A stretch of 64,000 bases of DNA from Ctena decussata (GCA_963989385.1 OZ022511.1:25352503-25416502), one strand, 5' to 3'. Counted from the first letter of the stretch, positions 12,955 through 25,081 are shown. The notes: a model not told the origin generated them from the letters alone. Numbers and translations: made by a program.

Positions 12955-13190
12955 GAGCCGCGACACGACAAAACCAACAAAGTGGCATGTGCGCCCAGCG
13001 AAGCCTCAGATCAGCCTGGGCATCCGCCCAGTCTGATCAGAGATTTCGCTGTCCGCATTGAGCTACCTTTGACTGTTAGCTACCCTTTCAGCGTTTAGCG
13101 AAGACTCTGATCAGAAATAGCAGATACCCAGGCTTGTCTGAGTCTTTGCTGGGCGCACATGCCTCTTTGATGGTTTTGTCATGTCGCGAT
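12955..13190. mobile_element. Foldback element, family A
   Basis: Opens GAGCCGCGACACGACAAAACC and ends GGTTTTGTCATGTCGCG, with the internal GATCAG and CTGATC palindromic blocks typical of the family. Non-coding. A full-length hairpin and a branched fold are both possible. Confidence 0.85.
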
Positions 13191-13289
13191 TATATCGAAG
13201 GTAGCTTGGTGACAAGTATCTGGGAAAGAACTATTCACTTGATTTTCCGAGTGTAGCGCTGTCCGTTGCCGTTTCTATCTTGTTCCCGT

Positions 13290-14285
13290 TTGCTATTGTG
13301 AGAAATACTTGTCCCCCGATGCAGTCTCAGGGGACTATAAGGATGGGGTCCGCCCGTCTGTCCCGCCGTCCTATAGTTTCATCAGACTTTCACGAAACTT
13401 TCAGAATATTGTTGTCACTGCATGGTATAGCTCATGCTATACTGGGGGTCATGATAGGACCCTTTCTGCCGAATTTATGACACATAAGCTGTAGATTTGG
13501 CCAAATGTTGTGGCCGCAAACCCTCCATCAGTTTTCAACCGATTTTCATCAATCTTTCAGGATATTGTTGTAAGTACATGGTGTGGATCATACCTGATTG
13601 AGATCATGATTTGACTCTTTCTGTCTGAGTTACAGCCCTTTGTATATCTGGCCAAGTTATATGGCCACAACCCCTCCTTTAGTTTTCAATCGATTTTCAT
13701 CAAACTCTCAGGATATTTTTGTTACTACATAATGCGGATCAATGGGGTCATGAATGGACCCATTATGTCAGGGTAACGACCCTCGGTTTGTTTGGTCAAA
13801 TCTAATGGTCACAACTCCTCCTTGAATTTTAAACCGGTTTTCATCAAACTTTCATAATATTGTGGTCACTTCATTACGTGGATTATATTTCATTGGTGTC
13901 ATGATTGGACACTTTTTTGCGAGAGTTATCGCCCTTGGTAGTCCAGTCAAATTTTGGCTGCAACTCCTCCTTCAATTTTCAAGCGATTTTCATCTAACTT
14001 TCAGGCTATAGTTGTCACTCTATGACGTGGATATTATTTTATTGGGTCATGATTTAGTCTTTTCTGTATTTTCTTAGTCCGGACAAATCTTGTGACCGCA
14101 ACTCCTCTTTCAGTTTTTAACCGATTTTAATTAAACTTTCAGGATATTATCTCACCATTTGACATTGGTCATATAAAGTGGGGTCATGATAGGGTGCTTT
14201 CTGACAGAATTACGGCCCTTTGTAAGTCTAGTTAAATCGTGTGGCCGCAACATCTCCCTCAGTTTTCTACTTGTAGCCATGACTC
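13290..14285 (+). repeat. Tandem array, about 145-bp unit, about six diverged copies
   Basis: The motif CAACCGATTTTCATCAAACT and variants recur near 13540, 13685, 13830, 13975 and 14115, each followed by TTTCAGGATATT and then GGGTCATGAT. Spacing is close to 145 bp. It ends about 160 bp short of SLC6 exon 2, so it lies in the intron downstream of that exon. Confidence 0.85.
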
Positions 14286-14447
14286 CTTTCAAAATCAAAT
14301 ATCCCAATTGCTGTCGTGACCATACGCCGCGGGATTTTTGGGCTTTACGAGAACTGATCTAAGTGGTCATTCTTACGGTGAAAATTGACAGAGGAAAAAA
14401 TTCTAAATAAACCAACAGGTTAACGATCCTTCTCGTTTATAACATAC

Positions 14448-14582
14448 CTTTTAACATGGGACAGATCCGTTTCCAGACAGTTAGACAACCGCATCTTTGG
14501 TACTGACCCAGGGCAAGTTCCATATAGAAAAGAGGAAAACCAGCAAACACCAACATAATTAAGTAGGGTAGAAGAAACGCAC
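14448..14582 (-). CDS. SLC6 transporter (serotonin-transporter-like), exon 2: TM1 end and TM2
   Basis: A 135-bp internal exon on the minus strand. It follows a pyrimidine-rich acceptor ending TTTTATTCCAG and is closed by a GTATGTT donor. It begins with two bases that complete a Gly codon and ends with one base of the next codon, the same phase as the incoming exon. It encodes 44 whole residues, from [10 protein letters not shown] through [10 protein letters not shown] (TM2, with the Glu conserved in the family) to [15 protein letters not shown]. From memory this resembles animal monoamine transporters, serotonin transporters most of all, and a short exon at this position is usual for the family. 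Its role is Na+/Cl- coupled neurotransmitter uptake at the plasma membrane. Later exons (TM3 to TM12) are not in the window and should lie to the left. Either upstream first exon (26849-27035 or 52357-52621) joins it in frame. Confidence 0.93.
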
Positions 14583-14799
14583 CTGGAATAAAAAAGAAAA
14601 ACATGAAAAGTGACATAGAGCCTATAAAACAGAAAATAAAAAAAGAATGCATACTAAGTCATCTCTGTTTAGACAGCACGAAACTACAAGTTTGCGCACA
14701 ACGATCTGAGTAAAAATATAGAATTGAATGACTTGAGAGAAAGTATTTGTTTGAGAAAATCTGGAGTTTCTATTGAAACAACTTCAGTTTGTAATAAAC

Positions 14800-15005
14800 T
14801 GAAAAGAAAATGGCGCAGCATGGCATACACTGTATGTCATGCTCCGACAACCATGACGTCATATATCTGTTGCCATAGCGACTAAGAGTTAATTGCGATT
14901 TCTAAGTGACGTCATGGAGATCTCATTCTGCCTAAGCACAACAGTTGATAATTCCATACTTGGTATGTTGATGTCATTGAAATGCCAGAGCATATATACT
15001 TATAC
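14800..15005. repeat. Interspersed repeat family D, copy 1, with paired TGACGTCA sites
   Basis: Contains CATGGCATACACTGTATG (a near palindrome) and then ATGACGTCATATATCTG and GTGACGTCATGGAG about 60 bp apart. The same order occurs at 51092-51345. TGACGTCA is the classic CREB/ATF site. The element sits about 220 bp upstream of SLC6 exon 2, in the intron. Confidence 0.75.
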
Positions 15006-16512
15006 GCACGTATACTAAGTTTCGTATATTATCATGGTTCTGTTGCAAAATTCCATCTGATAACAGGCGTATGAAAAAACCTGCCCTTTCGCAAATGATA
15101 TCAGGCAGTACCTTCAGACGCGATCTCTGAAGGCGATTGGCTACTCAGTTACGTTGGACGTGATAACAACAGGCCATTTGATTGGTCAAATGGCGTCACC
15201 GAAATACTTTATTTTGCACATTGCGACCTCAGCAAGGTCGGACAATCCTGCGATTCATTTTCAATTGATTGATATAATGCGTTTCAAATAGAGTCATGTC
15301 AGTGTCTTTTGATATCAAGCTTATCAGGCGAGACCAGAAACACGTAGGAATCTCCCAGCAAGCCCTATCCATTCCTACGCTGTTTTAGTACCATATATCA
15401 ACAGACATAAGAAAAGGTGCAATTATTGGTAAAGCAATAACTTTAAAAGTGTATGCGTATGTTTTATGTACACGACTGAGTGTGATGACTGGGCATCTAA
15501 GAAAATGGAAATGCAGGTTCTGACAACTTCAGTTGATGTTAAAATGAAGGCGGACTATACAATGATGGGATCGGTGCTAATTTCTTATCTGTAGATGATG
15601 ACTAGTTATTTTGGTGACTAAGTCATGAGTTTTAGTCAGCAGGGCTTAGTAAGCCATGTCATCATTTTTGGCAATTTTATCGCTAATCCCATTTGACAGA
15701 AATAATGTTCGCAGGCATCTATGCACGTTCTAAATATTTTTGACTGACGACTGTACGTGAGTCCAAAACGTCTAACAAGCTAACTACAGAGACATCCCCA
15801 TAAAGTGTGTCATAGGACATAAGGTACATGTAAGAGTGACTGTCACAGGAGTCCTAGGTTATTTCACACAGTACGAAAAATGAAAAACATGTATGAACAC
15901 ACATGGTCGGTGTCAAAAACGTTATTTAACGTTATATAACGTCTTTATCAGTAAATGCTTTATTCATTTAGCGTTCTTCATTTTCCAAAGCAGAGTGTTT
16001 TGTATAAGGAATGTAAAAGTGACAATATAGAGCGTGTTCCAGTTGTCCAGCGTCTTCCTACTACCAGTATATGTTTTACACAAAGCTTGGTCTGCCCTTA
16101 GCAACCATAATTAGTTGATGCTTATCAAATACACCATTATACCTACAAAAAAGTAAAGCGTTTGATTATATCTCAAAAGTCGACTCTTAAGTCCTCAGTG
16201 ATGAGTTCCAAGTACAGGTGCGGTTAAATACCACTTCAAACAACTTGTAACGCTGTTAATAAGTAGCACTAAATGCCGAAGAAGTGTTGTACTGCTGTTT
16301 ACTTATAAAGCGGCTACTAAAAAGACCAAGGCACAATGGCCCAGCCTAGCGGCTCCATTACCAAAAAGACTTCAATATAACTCAATCTACCAAATGTCAA
16401 CAATTTGGGAAAAACAGTTGTATCCTTATGTTTTTTTCTAATCATGTGGATAGACATTTGTCGTTACCCTGGTTTCTTTGGACATTAATTTTCGCCGTGA
16501 TAAAACCTTATT
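15006..16512. other. Intron; no gene recognised
   Basis: No domain-bearing frame or clear repeat boundary seen between exon 2 and the repeats at 16.5 kb. Confidence 0.5.
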
Positions 16513-16745
16513 TGTAGTACAGTCAACTCTCGATATCTCGAACACTGATGTCTCAAAATAACCCTTTTATCAAAGAAAATAGTTTGGACACATTTCCTAT
16601 TTTTATTTACAGTTCAATTCCTTTATATCTCAAACAACTTACAGCTCAAAGTAATTTTTCTGGGACAGAAAAAAATACTTTGAGGTATCGGTAGCTTGGG
16701 ATGAACTTTGACTTTGAGATATCGGGAGCTTACTCTATATGCGAC
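16513..16745. repeat. Diverged inverted repeat with GATATC-type motifs
   Basis: Starts CAACTCTCGATATCTCGAAC. The inner part repeats TATCTCAAA and TTTGAGATATCGG in inverted orientation. I recognise the style from other invertebrate genomes but cannot name a family. Confidence 0.5.
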
Positions 16746-17138
16746 CTGTGCATGCCCAGTATGTTTAAAATATGAGCGGCAACAGGTTTCCGCATATTTA
16801 TGAAAAAAGAAAATTGCGTATAAACTGACAGGGCTGCGGCTGCGAAAAAGGCAGTTTTTTTCTGCCGTTAGAGAGAATTTTTCACAATGGTCAGCATGTT
16901 GAATAAATTGATAAATCATTCAGTTTTAAGTCATATTCGAGGCTGAAAACAGCTCATCATGGCATTGACCGGTGAAAGTCTGAAAACGTTTCGGGCCGCC
17001 ACACGCAAAAGATAACTTACTTAACGTATCTGCGACATTGCATTGACCTAAACTAGTTTGCGAATCCGTGTAACCTAGACAGAGCCTTCATTTTATGCCT
17101 GTGGATTCCCCTTAATTAGGATACAGTGTATGTGGAGA

Positions 17139-17190
17139 GCAAAATCCCAACTCAGACTGCACAGCTGCGCAGTCTGAGTTGGGATTTTGC
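17139..17190. repeat. Perfect 22-bp-arm hairpin
   Basis: Left arm 17139-17160 begins GCAAAATCCCAACTC. The right arm, 17169-17190, is its exact complement. The loop is the 8 bases ACAGCTGC. Confidence 0.9.
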
Positions 17191-19059
17191 CGCCCGCTAA
17201 TGCATTAAGTACCATTTTACGTGTCGCGGTTGAAAATATTTGCATAGAGATTGATGATGAAAAGTTTTGCGATCATTAGAATGAATTAGTGCCTCTGTGA
17301 ATTAGTGTCCTTCTGAAAACTGTATGTTTTACCTGACAGTAAATGTATTTAAGACTTTGAAATAACGACTAGAAACTTTTCTTAAACAAAATCTGTAGGA
17401 ACTGAATTTAACAGTCAGATAGTGAAAAAGTAAAAAAAAAAAAAGATAATCATTAGGTCGGAGCCATTATTAAGTCAGCCCTACCCATCGGTACGTAATT
17501 GAAGCGGGATGAATCGTTTGACCACACGTGTAATAACATTTTGACTCGTACAAATAACGTTTCTGACACCGACCATGTCAGCAATGCGTTACTTTTTTTG
17601 TAAGATCCTCTATTTACGGAACTTGTGATACTTGTAACATCAGTTTACAAATTTTATTACGAGGTTAAAAGCCAGCAACATGACTAGAAATCCTAACAAA
17701 CCGAATGTATTTATTACAAATTTCTGACAAAATACATACATTTGTGAAAACAAACATATATATAAATGTCTAAGGATTGGATGTAGGCTAGGCCTATATT
17801 TATCCTCTCCTAGACGGCACTGTAAAAGTACACACGATACGTATATAAATACTTATAAGAGTAGTAAGAATTTGCAAAATATGTACTTATATTACATCAA
17901 TCATTAGCTATATACTTATATTGAGTAGATGCGTCCAAAAATATGCTATGGAAGGAATGAAAAAGATAGAAAAGGCAGAGAGAAGAAGAAGGAGGAGAAG
18001 AAGAAGATGATGATTAGAAAAGAATGATGAAGAGGGTCTGCCAGTACGTGAAAGGGGTTTATAACGTTGAGATCTTGCAACTCGTAACAAGAATAGTCTA
18101 GATTTACTTAAATTTGCCTTTGGATTCCTTGTATCAATAATTAATGTATACTAGTTTCAATATATCTATTTGTATCAAAGTTCAATCGCATTGTTATTTT
18201 CAATACATTTATTATCAAATTTGGAGGGTGGACAGCGATTCCAAAGCAGGGGTAACCTGCCTGGTGACTATCCTCGCGGGCCGGCCACGGGGACTATGTT
18301 AACAGTTTATCATTATGTTGTCGTTGCGGAAGTGACACGTTTCTGATGACATGCAGCCACAAATAAACGCCCATTATTTTTTTACTCTGTTTTTGCGCTA
18401 AAATAAGAAAAGTATGATCAAGATACAATGTCAGAGTTGTGAAATTAGCAGGTCCTGAAACAGTGATGCAGTGCACATGATAGGACAATTTCCGAATAAG
18501 CTGGGATATGACATGAGTTTGAAACATTCCTTGATTAATCTATAAGATTTTCTATGATTTTGTTATTGAAGTAATATAGTGTAAAGTGTCAAAACTTAGT
18601 TAGTCGACAAACTAGTCGTACGAAAATCTTTTGAATTTGTTTTTGTACTTCGCCGACGTTTTTTTTCCGACCAAAAATAAGTTTCCAGATCTTTCGTTCA
18701 CAAGAGGTCAAAGTGTATTGTAAAATGCCTTGTCTGCACCGTATCGCCTGAATGGATGAATGGATTTTAACCAAACTCGCACAGATATATCACTGGGAGA
18801 TGAAAAAGAACTGATTAGTTCTGATGACCTTGACCATATTTTCAAGGTCACGGAATGTGAAAGAATGAAAAAAGCCTTGTCTGCAACATAACTCCAGAAG
18901 GGATTATGAACGAACATAGACAAGTGCATAAGCGAGAGGTGGAAAAGAACTGACACTATTTTCAAGGTCACTCGAGATCTTAACTCGGCAACATTGGGGA
19001 AAAATGGTAATGCTGGGAAAGCACATGTGCGACGGGGGGGGGGGGGGGGGGGGTATCTT

Positions 19060-19090
<31 letters not shown>

Positions 19091-19828
19091 GAAACTGGTC
19101 CACACTACTATATTAAATTATTTAATTAGAATTAAGGCATACTGTTAATCATTTCAGTAGGAAAGTTCAGTAGAAGTAGATATAACTGAGCTTAGAAAGG
19201 TTGTCTGTAGAGTTTAGATAACTCATAACTGATCTCTTTTGGTCGTCATAAATATCTAAAGCAAATGTAGCAGCTGAAAGACAGCAGTGGTCTTTACAAA
19301 ATTGTCATCCTTTAAAGTTTGTAGTTCGTAGGCTTTAGTACCATTGAGCTCTTGCATTGGAACATCTTATTTTGACCATCCCGATTCCTACAAGCATCAG
19401 TGACCTTTAGACCAAGGTATCTGACTTGAACTTTAAGGTTAACGGCTTTCAAAGTAGGTCTTTATATAAGTATTGTAAAACGAAGCAATGGTCGGAAGGT
19501 CTCTCCCATGCTGTAGTCTACCTGTGTGGTGGGTTCCCTGGCGAGGTGCAAAGATAAGTATCAGCGTACGTGGAGGGATTTTATAATTACAAAACAACAG
19601 AAATTGCATAACAATGGTCGACAGACATATGTTGTCATTGCGGTTGTTGTTTAATATTACGGTTCTTCCAGAATTTTGCACCAATATCTGGCCAGCACTA
19701 ATGCTGGAGCAAATCCGACTGTCCAGGAAAAGATATTAACAAACAAAAATAAATAAATTAAAACAAAAGAAACCTCCACCAGGTGAATTTCTAACATATG
19801 GTCTGTCTTGAACCCCTTTTATGGCAGA
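17191..19828. other. Intron; short repeats, no gene recognised
   Basis: Holds two diverged units of about 180 bp at about 18690-18995 (GCCTTGTCTGCA, AAAAAGAACTGA and TTTTCAAGGTCAC recur). A poly-G run (about 19036-19053) and a poly-A run (about 19066-19090) follow; the Phe- and Pro-rich frame across them is compositional. Confidence 0.55.
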
Positions 19829-19965
19829 CTTCGCAGCTCAGTCGGTTAAGCGCTGGCCTTTTAATCTTGCAGTCCGGGTTCGATTCCCGTTGTGGTCTTT
19901 ACGTTGCATAATAACGCATTCGCCGACAGCACATGTGCACACGAATATCTATTAACCCTATGATA
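19829..19965 (+). mobile_element. tRNA-derived SINE fragment
   Basis: tRNA-Lys-like head: CGCAGCTCAGTCGGTTAAGC (A box), an anticodon loop region CTTTTAATC, and CCGGGTTCGATTCCCG (B box). No CCA or clean acceptor pairing is seen, so a functional tRNA gene is unlikely but not excluded. Confidence 0.65.
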
Positions 19966-20012
19966 ATTTTGTAGTAATTAAATGAATCTGTTTTAGGGTC
20001 AGTTGGAGTGAT

Positions 20013-20250
20013 TGAGCAGCGACGCGACGAAACCAACAAAGTCGAATGTGCGCCCAGTGAAGACACAGATAAGCCTGGGCATCCGCCCAGTCTGATCAGA
20101 GTCTTTGCTGTGCGCTAAAAGGGTAGCTAAGGGTTTAAGCTAGCTCCATGCAGACAGAAAAGACTCTGATCAGACTGGGTGGATGCCCAGGTTGATCTGA
20201 GTCTTCGCTGGGTGCACATGCCACTTTGTTGGTTTTGTCGTGTTGGGGCT
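20013..20250. mobile_element. Foldback element, family A
   Basis: GAGCAGCGACGCGACGAAACC at the left and GGTTTTGTCGTGTTGGGGCTC at the right, with the internal GATCAGACTGGGTGGATGCC arm. Diverged at the left tip. Confidence 0.8.
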
Positions 20251-21017
20251 CTATTTCATTGTGAGTAAAAAAATTGGTAACATGATCGATGTGCAACTGT
20301 AACGAAGGCAATGAGAAGTCAGATTCATTTTCTAAGATATTTTTCTTTCAGTATAAAGCGCATCTTAATAGGTGTCAGATTTTGTCAGATTTTGATTTAC
20401 CGTGTCCATCATATTTACCTGAACACTCGGACAGAATGTCTGAGTAAACATAGTAGACACAAATTAGACATTTCCTCATAAGCAGTCTCATAAACGGTTG
20501 TTCTGAATGTCAAGACCCTAACTTCCAATCAAAATACAAAATGAATTCAAACGAAGAGTTCATTTCAGAAATAGTTTAGTGTTGGAATATTTAATGTAAA
20601 GATGGAATGTATCATTATAGTTTGAGGCATGGAATCGACCAATTAGGATAATGAGTACATACGAATGCAGGTAGACCTTTTCAAAGCATGTCTTCAAGGT
20701 AAACAAGTAAAAGTTCAAAGATGGTCTGAACGGTGCTTTCAAAACATGGGTAATGTTGCACCGACTGACCCCCCCCCCCCTTTCACCCCACCCCTGCCCC
20801 AACCCCGAGTTTGTTGATGTTTGCAATATCTATTCTGTCGGGTTGAAAATCCAGAACGATAGTAAATTCAGCGTCCACTTAATGTTCATTTCAACCAGAC
20901 AGAAGCGTATATGAAGGCTGATCTGTGTCTTCACTATTCGCAAACGTCGAAGGGTTTGTATTAAGCTTGATACAGCTCTATTTTTATTGTAATGCAGTAT
21001 TGAAGCTTTCTAAATTT
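20251..21017. other. Intron; no gene recognised
   Basis: A poly-C run near 20770 is the only distinct feature seen. Confidence 0.5.
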
Positions 21018-21256
21018 GAGCCGCGACACGACAAAAACAAAGAAGTGGCATGTGCATCCAGCGAAGACTCAGATCCGCCTGTGCATACGCCCAGTCTGAT
21101 TAGAGTCTTGGCTGTCGGGATGGAGGTAGCTTAGACCTTTATGTACGCGTTAAGCGCACAGTGGAGACCCTAATCAAACTTGGCGGATGCCCAGGCTGAT
21201 CTGAGTCTTCGCTGGGCGCGTCTGCCGCTTTGTTGGTTTTGTCGTGTCGGGACTCG
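21018..21256. mobile_element. Foldback element, family A
   Basis: GAGCCGCGACACGACAAAAAC at the left and GGTTTTGTCGTGTCGGGACTC at the right. The internal arms are diverged but still complementary. Confidence 0.85.
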
Positions 21257-21439
21257 TTTACACTATTTTCCTTTTGAACTTAGATTGTACAGAAAGGTGA
21301 AGCAAAGTAATACACACTTGTCGGAAGCAGGCTTCGGAAGCAAGGATGTTGGCTTTCAGTGGATTTAATGGGCAGAGGAATCCAGAAAAAAAAACTTAAG
21401 CAACAAAATATGGGAATCCAGCATCACTAATCGTTCTGA

Positions 21440-22520
21440 GGGATGAAGGCAATGACATAGATACGATTTTACCGTCTATACCGCAACAGTGACTGGCACA
21501 GCCAGTGGGAGGTCTTAAAATTCCTTTGTTACCAGAAATGTTCTTGACACCTGTAATGAGAGAAAGGATTTGAAGAAGAGAAGGTATGAGGTATGAAGTA
21601 ATACAGGAAATCTAACAGAAGGACTTAGAAGGCCATGGAGAAAGCAAAGAAGGACTAAATAGATGTTCAATATGAAGAGATCGACACCTGTTAAAACAAA
21701 AACAACAACAAACGAGCATATCAACAACTACCCATGGCAAGGCTGAGCAGATGGACGTAAAACTGCTCAGAATGTTTTATAATCATGAGGAATGTGGGGA
21801 CGATATAGTTCTCGACTGCAATCTGCACCCAGAAGACGTTCTACATCCAATCTTTCACGAAGTGTTGACATTTCAGCAGCAACACTAGAAAAAGCGGATC
21901 TCCGCAGGAGCTGATAATATGCTAGCAATGCAAGTAGACCGTGAATGTGTTTTTGGCAGGCCAATGGAATGGCCTACCCCATGGACTCAGTCGCTGATTA
22001 TTTCACTCCTTAAGATGGGCAATTTCAAGCTACCCAGAACAACATCACCATCAGTGCATTAGCGATCCGAGCAAAGTCATGTGGGAAGAGATCTTGAACA
22101 GGCTTTAAGCCCAAGCTGAAAGGATAATTGCCGATAAAAGGCAGTGTTCATAATCGGAAGTAACAGGTTTTCAGGGAGTCGGTTGGGGGCTAATCTATCC
22201 TATGTGAGAAGTACATTGAACACCAGCAAAATCTGTAAGATGTCTTCATTAATTAAAAAAGAAAGCTTTGACAGAAATATGGCATGCTGCCTTATGATTC
22301 ATGAAACAAAGTCAAATATCAGTGCCATTCTGGTTCATGCCACTGAGCACGTCCACGGCAAAGCTACAAAAGCAGATAAACAGCAGCACGACAGAGTGTT
22401 TCAGCACAATAATTGGAGTTGGGCTTGGATGTCTTTTCTCATCCATCCTCTTTAATAATGTGCTGAAAAGACGCATGTCAATGCTCTGGAAAACATGATA
22501 GGAAGGGTTGGGGCTTGAGG
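21440..22520 (+). pseudogene. Degenerate RTE-like LINE fragment
   Basis: Collinear with the LINE at 35.1-36.2 kb. GCAACAGTGACTGGCACAGC matches the linker segment near 35140. ACCCCATGGACTCAGTCGCT and the following ACATCACCATCAG match 35704-35790, the start of the reverse transcriptase. GTTTCAGCACAATAATTGGAG matches the part just before the FADD region. Multiple stops and indels; no intact catalytic motif. Lies in the transporter intron. Confidence 0.7.
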
Positions 22521-22686
22521 ATCTGTTTTGGTCGGGCCCATCGGGGTTCAACTGTTGGACTTCTTTTGCTTCTGCTTTCCAACGTTGTTCTTATTGTTGA
22601 GTTCCGATTCTTCCTGAATTATATGTTTGCTGTTTCGATCATTGGTGGGTTAGAGGTCCTTCACACCGACCGAATATCTTATTTGA

Positions 22687-22816
22687 GGAATGAATTTCAT
22701 TTTTCCGGTGTTTATCGAAGTATAAACTACACTGGGTCGCGTGCAAAGTAAGGGAACCCCGAAAGGGTTCAAGTAAACTTTGCTAGCGACCCATTGTAGT
22801 TTATACTTCCAATTTT
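22687..22816. repeat. Foldback element, family B variant
   Basis: Starts GGAATGAATTTCATTTTTCC. The arms GTATAAACTACACTGGGTCG and AGCGACCCATTGTAGTTTATAC pair, and the centre is GAACCCCGAAAGGGTTC. Same layout as the copies at 2949 and 12178, but the stems differ in sequence. Confidence 0.8.
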
Positions 22817-23152
22817 CCAATTTACGATTCAAGCTGTCTGACTGTATGCAAAGTCATTGCGGCTTTGAAGCTGTATTTGGACTGTAGAATATCGTTCAAT
22901 TCAAAGCTGGAATCAGCTTCAAAGGCTGTAACATAAAGCAGTTGAAAATAAAATTAAGAGGCTGTGACGTTGACCCTTTAAGTGCAAAGGTCGTCACGCA
23001 TGACATAATTTCCTACTATTCCTTTAATTTGATTATTTTTACGATTTCTAATAGATCCTATACATATTTAGTAACCTGAAATATGGGATTCGCAAAATAT
23101 AACATATTTAGAGGTGAGGCGTTTTTAAAGTCCTCGAGTATAATGTATTTAA

Positions 23153-23307
23153 GGAATGAATTTCATTTTTCTGAGGTTTATCGAAGTGTAAACTACATCG
23201 GGTCACGTGCAAAGTGAATGAACCCCGAAGGGGTTCATGTAAACTTTGCTAGTGACCCAATGTAGTTTACACTTCGATAAACATCAGAAAAATTAAGTTC
23301 ATTGCTT
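23153..23307. repeat. Foldback element, family B variant
   Basis: Starts GGAATGAATTTCATTTTTCT. Arms TTTATCGAAGTGTAAACTAC and GTAGTTTACACTTCGATAAA; centre GAACCCCGAAGGGGTTC. About 470 bp from the previous copy. Confidence 0.85.
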
Positions 23308-25081
23308 ATATTTACATTCATTTCAATTAAGTCTTTCATGAAAAATCTTCTATAAGCGCTAAAATTGAAGCAGTAAAACATGTACACGCAGTTTTTTCTG
23401 CTAACAGCAGAACGGCATGCATGACGTCATATCAGTAACTGACGTCCAATCAGGTTGTAGAGAGCTATTGTTTATGTTGACGTCATTAACGTCGCGTGTC
23501 TCAATGTAATTATTGGAATGTAAACTACATTACGTTCCAATGGTTTACTATAGGGCTTTTCAGTAAATACACCAAGAATGTAAATATATATTTATAAACC
23601 ACTAAATAAATTAGGACAAATCCACCATGGTCTAGTCCTTTGATTCTGTTATATTTCCATAAATCTGCAGAAAGTACAAGTACGCTTGAAATTTTCCAGA
23701 GACGTTTTCCTCAATTCATCTGTGAACATATTGATCTACGTTTCAACCCGCGTTTTAATGATAAAATTATCGAAAATTTGAATGGATTTGGCGTTTTTAC
23801 AGCTGTTGAATAAAACATGTCAAATCTTTACAACGTAATGCAGGTATTTAAGTTGAACAATCAATTCTAATTTATAGAGCGCTCACAAAATGAACGGTCA
23901 GTGGCAATATTCAGATAGCAACATATTCTCTTTAGGTTTATGCATGAGGAGTTAACCGTTCTGACTTAATGATGTCTTCGGTTTTATTGACGTCGGGTGT
24001 CAGCCAGTCAATTCTAGAGTAGAAGTTAAAAAAAACTGAAAGGGAATGATGGTCGTCATGCTTGGCAATCCTGCAAAAAGTCAGTTACGGATAACAGAGA
24101 AAAAGCTTTATACTTAAGGAAGATTGGACGGTGTCCAACTGGGCTTTCTCGTTAAATAAAATATAAAAAATGATAATAAATACAGGATCTTAAATAAGTG
24201 CTACTGTATTATTGAATTTATTAAATGAGTTGGGGGAGGCTATGCCGAGCATCTTATCGGTATTCCCCAACGAGTTTGATAAAGTCAATAATACAGGAGC
24301 ACGAATGCAAGATTCTATATCTCATATGACGCTAAAATCGCAAATTATTAGCTAATTTTGTACTTTAACGTCAAGATTTCGTCATTAGAAAACGCGACGT
24401 TTTTATGGACGTCAACGCATAACGTTACGACGTAGATTGTATATTCAATCCACTAGTTGATTATCGTTTTTAATGCATGGCTTTATTACACTCTCAGATG
24501 CGACGCCATATGATAATCATTATTTTTATCTTTATTATTATCATTCCCTGCCTTACTACACAAGCACCCTAACTACACAGCTCCATCTGTGCATAAAGAG
24601 ATTACACGGGTAGTGGGTACTTTTTTATTATCAGCTGTCAACTGACAAACAATGCATTTGCAAACAAGACAGCCCGGGCCAAACTATGCACACTTATACA
24701 ATACGTCGCAACAATGGCCACATTTCAACAATTACCAATATTTGCAAAAGGTAGAAATTAAAAAAACTGTTCTCTGAATGGATAAAACAATCTTAAAAAC
24801 AATGGAACGCCTTTAATCTGAATGGCTAAAACAAATTTAAAAAAACAATCGTTTTCTCTAAATGGCTGTATAAACACGGTCAAAGTCTACGTGTAGAAAG
24901 GGCCACAACGCACCATCAGTTATTTTGTAGATGGCCTTTGTTTAAGGCGAAAAAAGCGACCCAGCAATACCACTAATAGTATATTCTCTGAGAATGCTGT
25001 GCCTGATAATGTTTGTACACTGAGGCCTCTACTCGCCGACGACCTTTGACGGAAGGGAAACTAAAACACACTCATTCTCAA
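23308..25081. other. Intron rich in ACGTC motifs; hairpin inside; no gene
   Basis: TGACGTCAT or close variants occur near 23422, 23445, 23479, 23989, 24360 and 24411. A hairpin is present at 24199-24302. No coding feature was recognised. Confidence 0.5.
24199..24302. repeat. Hairpin element
   Basis: GTGCTACTGTATTATTGA at the left and TCAATAATACAGGAGCAC at the right. The inner arms GTTGGGGGA and TCCCCAAC also pair. Confidence 0.8.

Noticed and set aside
1..14400. SLC6 exon 3 and later exons
   Set aside because: Searched on the minus strand for the next conserved segments (after TM2) and found nothing convincing; they are probably beyond the left edge.
18708..19103. Phe/Pro-rich frame
   Set aside because: Created by neighbouring poly-A and poly-G runs and a non-coding tandem repeat.
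19829..19905. Functional tRNA-Lys gene
   Set aside because: A and B boxes are present, but acceptor pairing is poor and related tRNA-like heads elsewhere in the window are SINEs.
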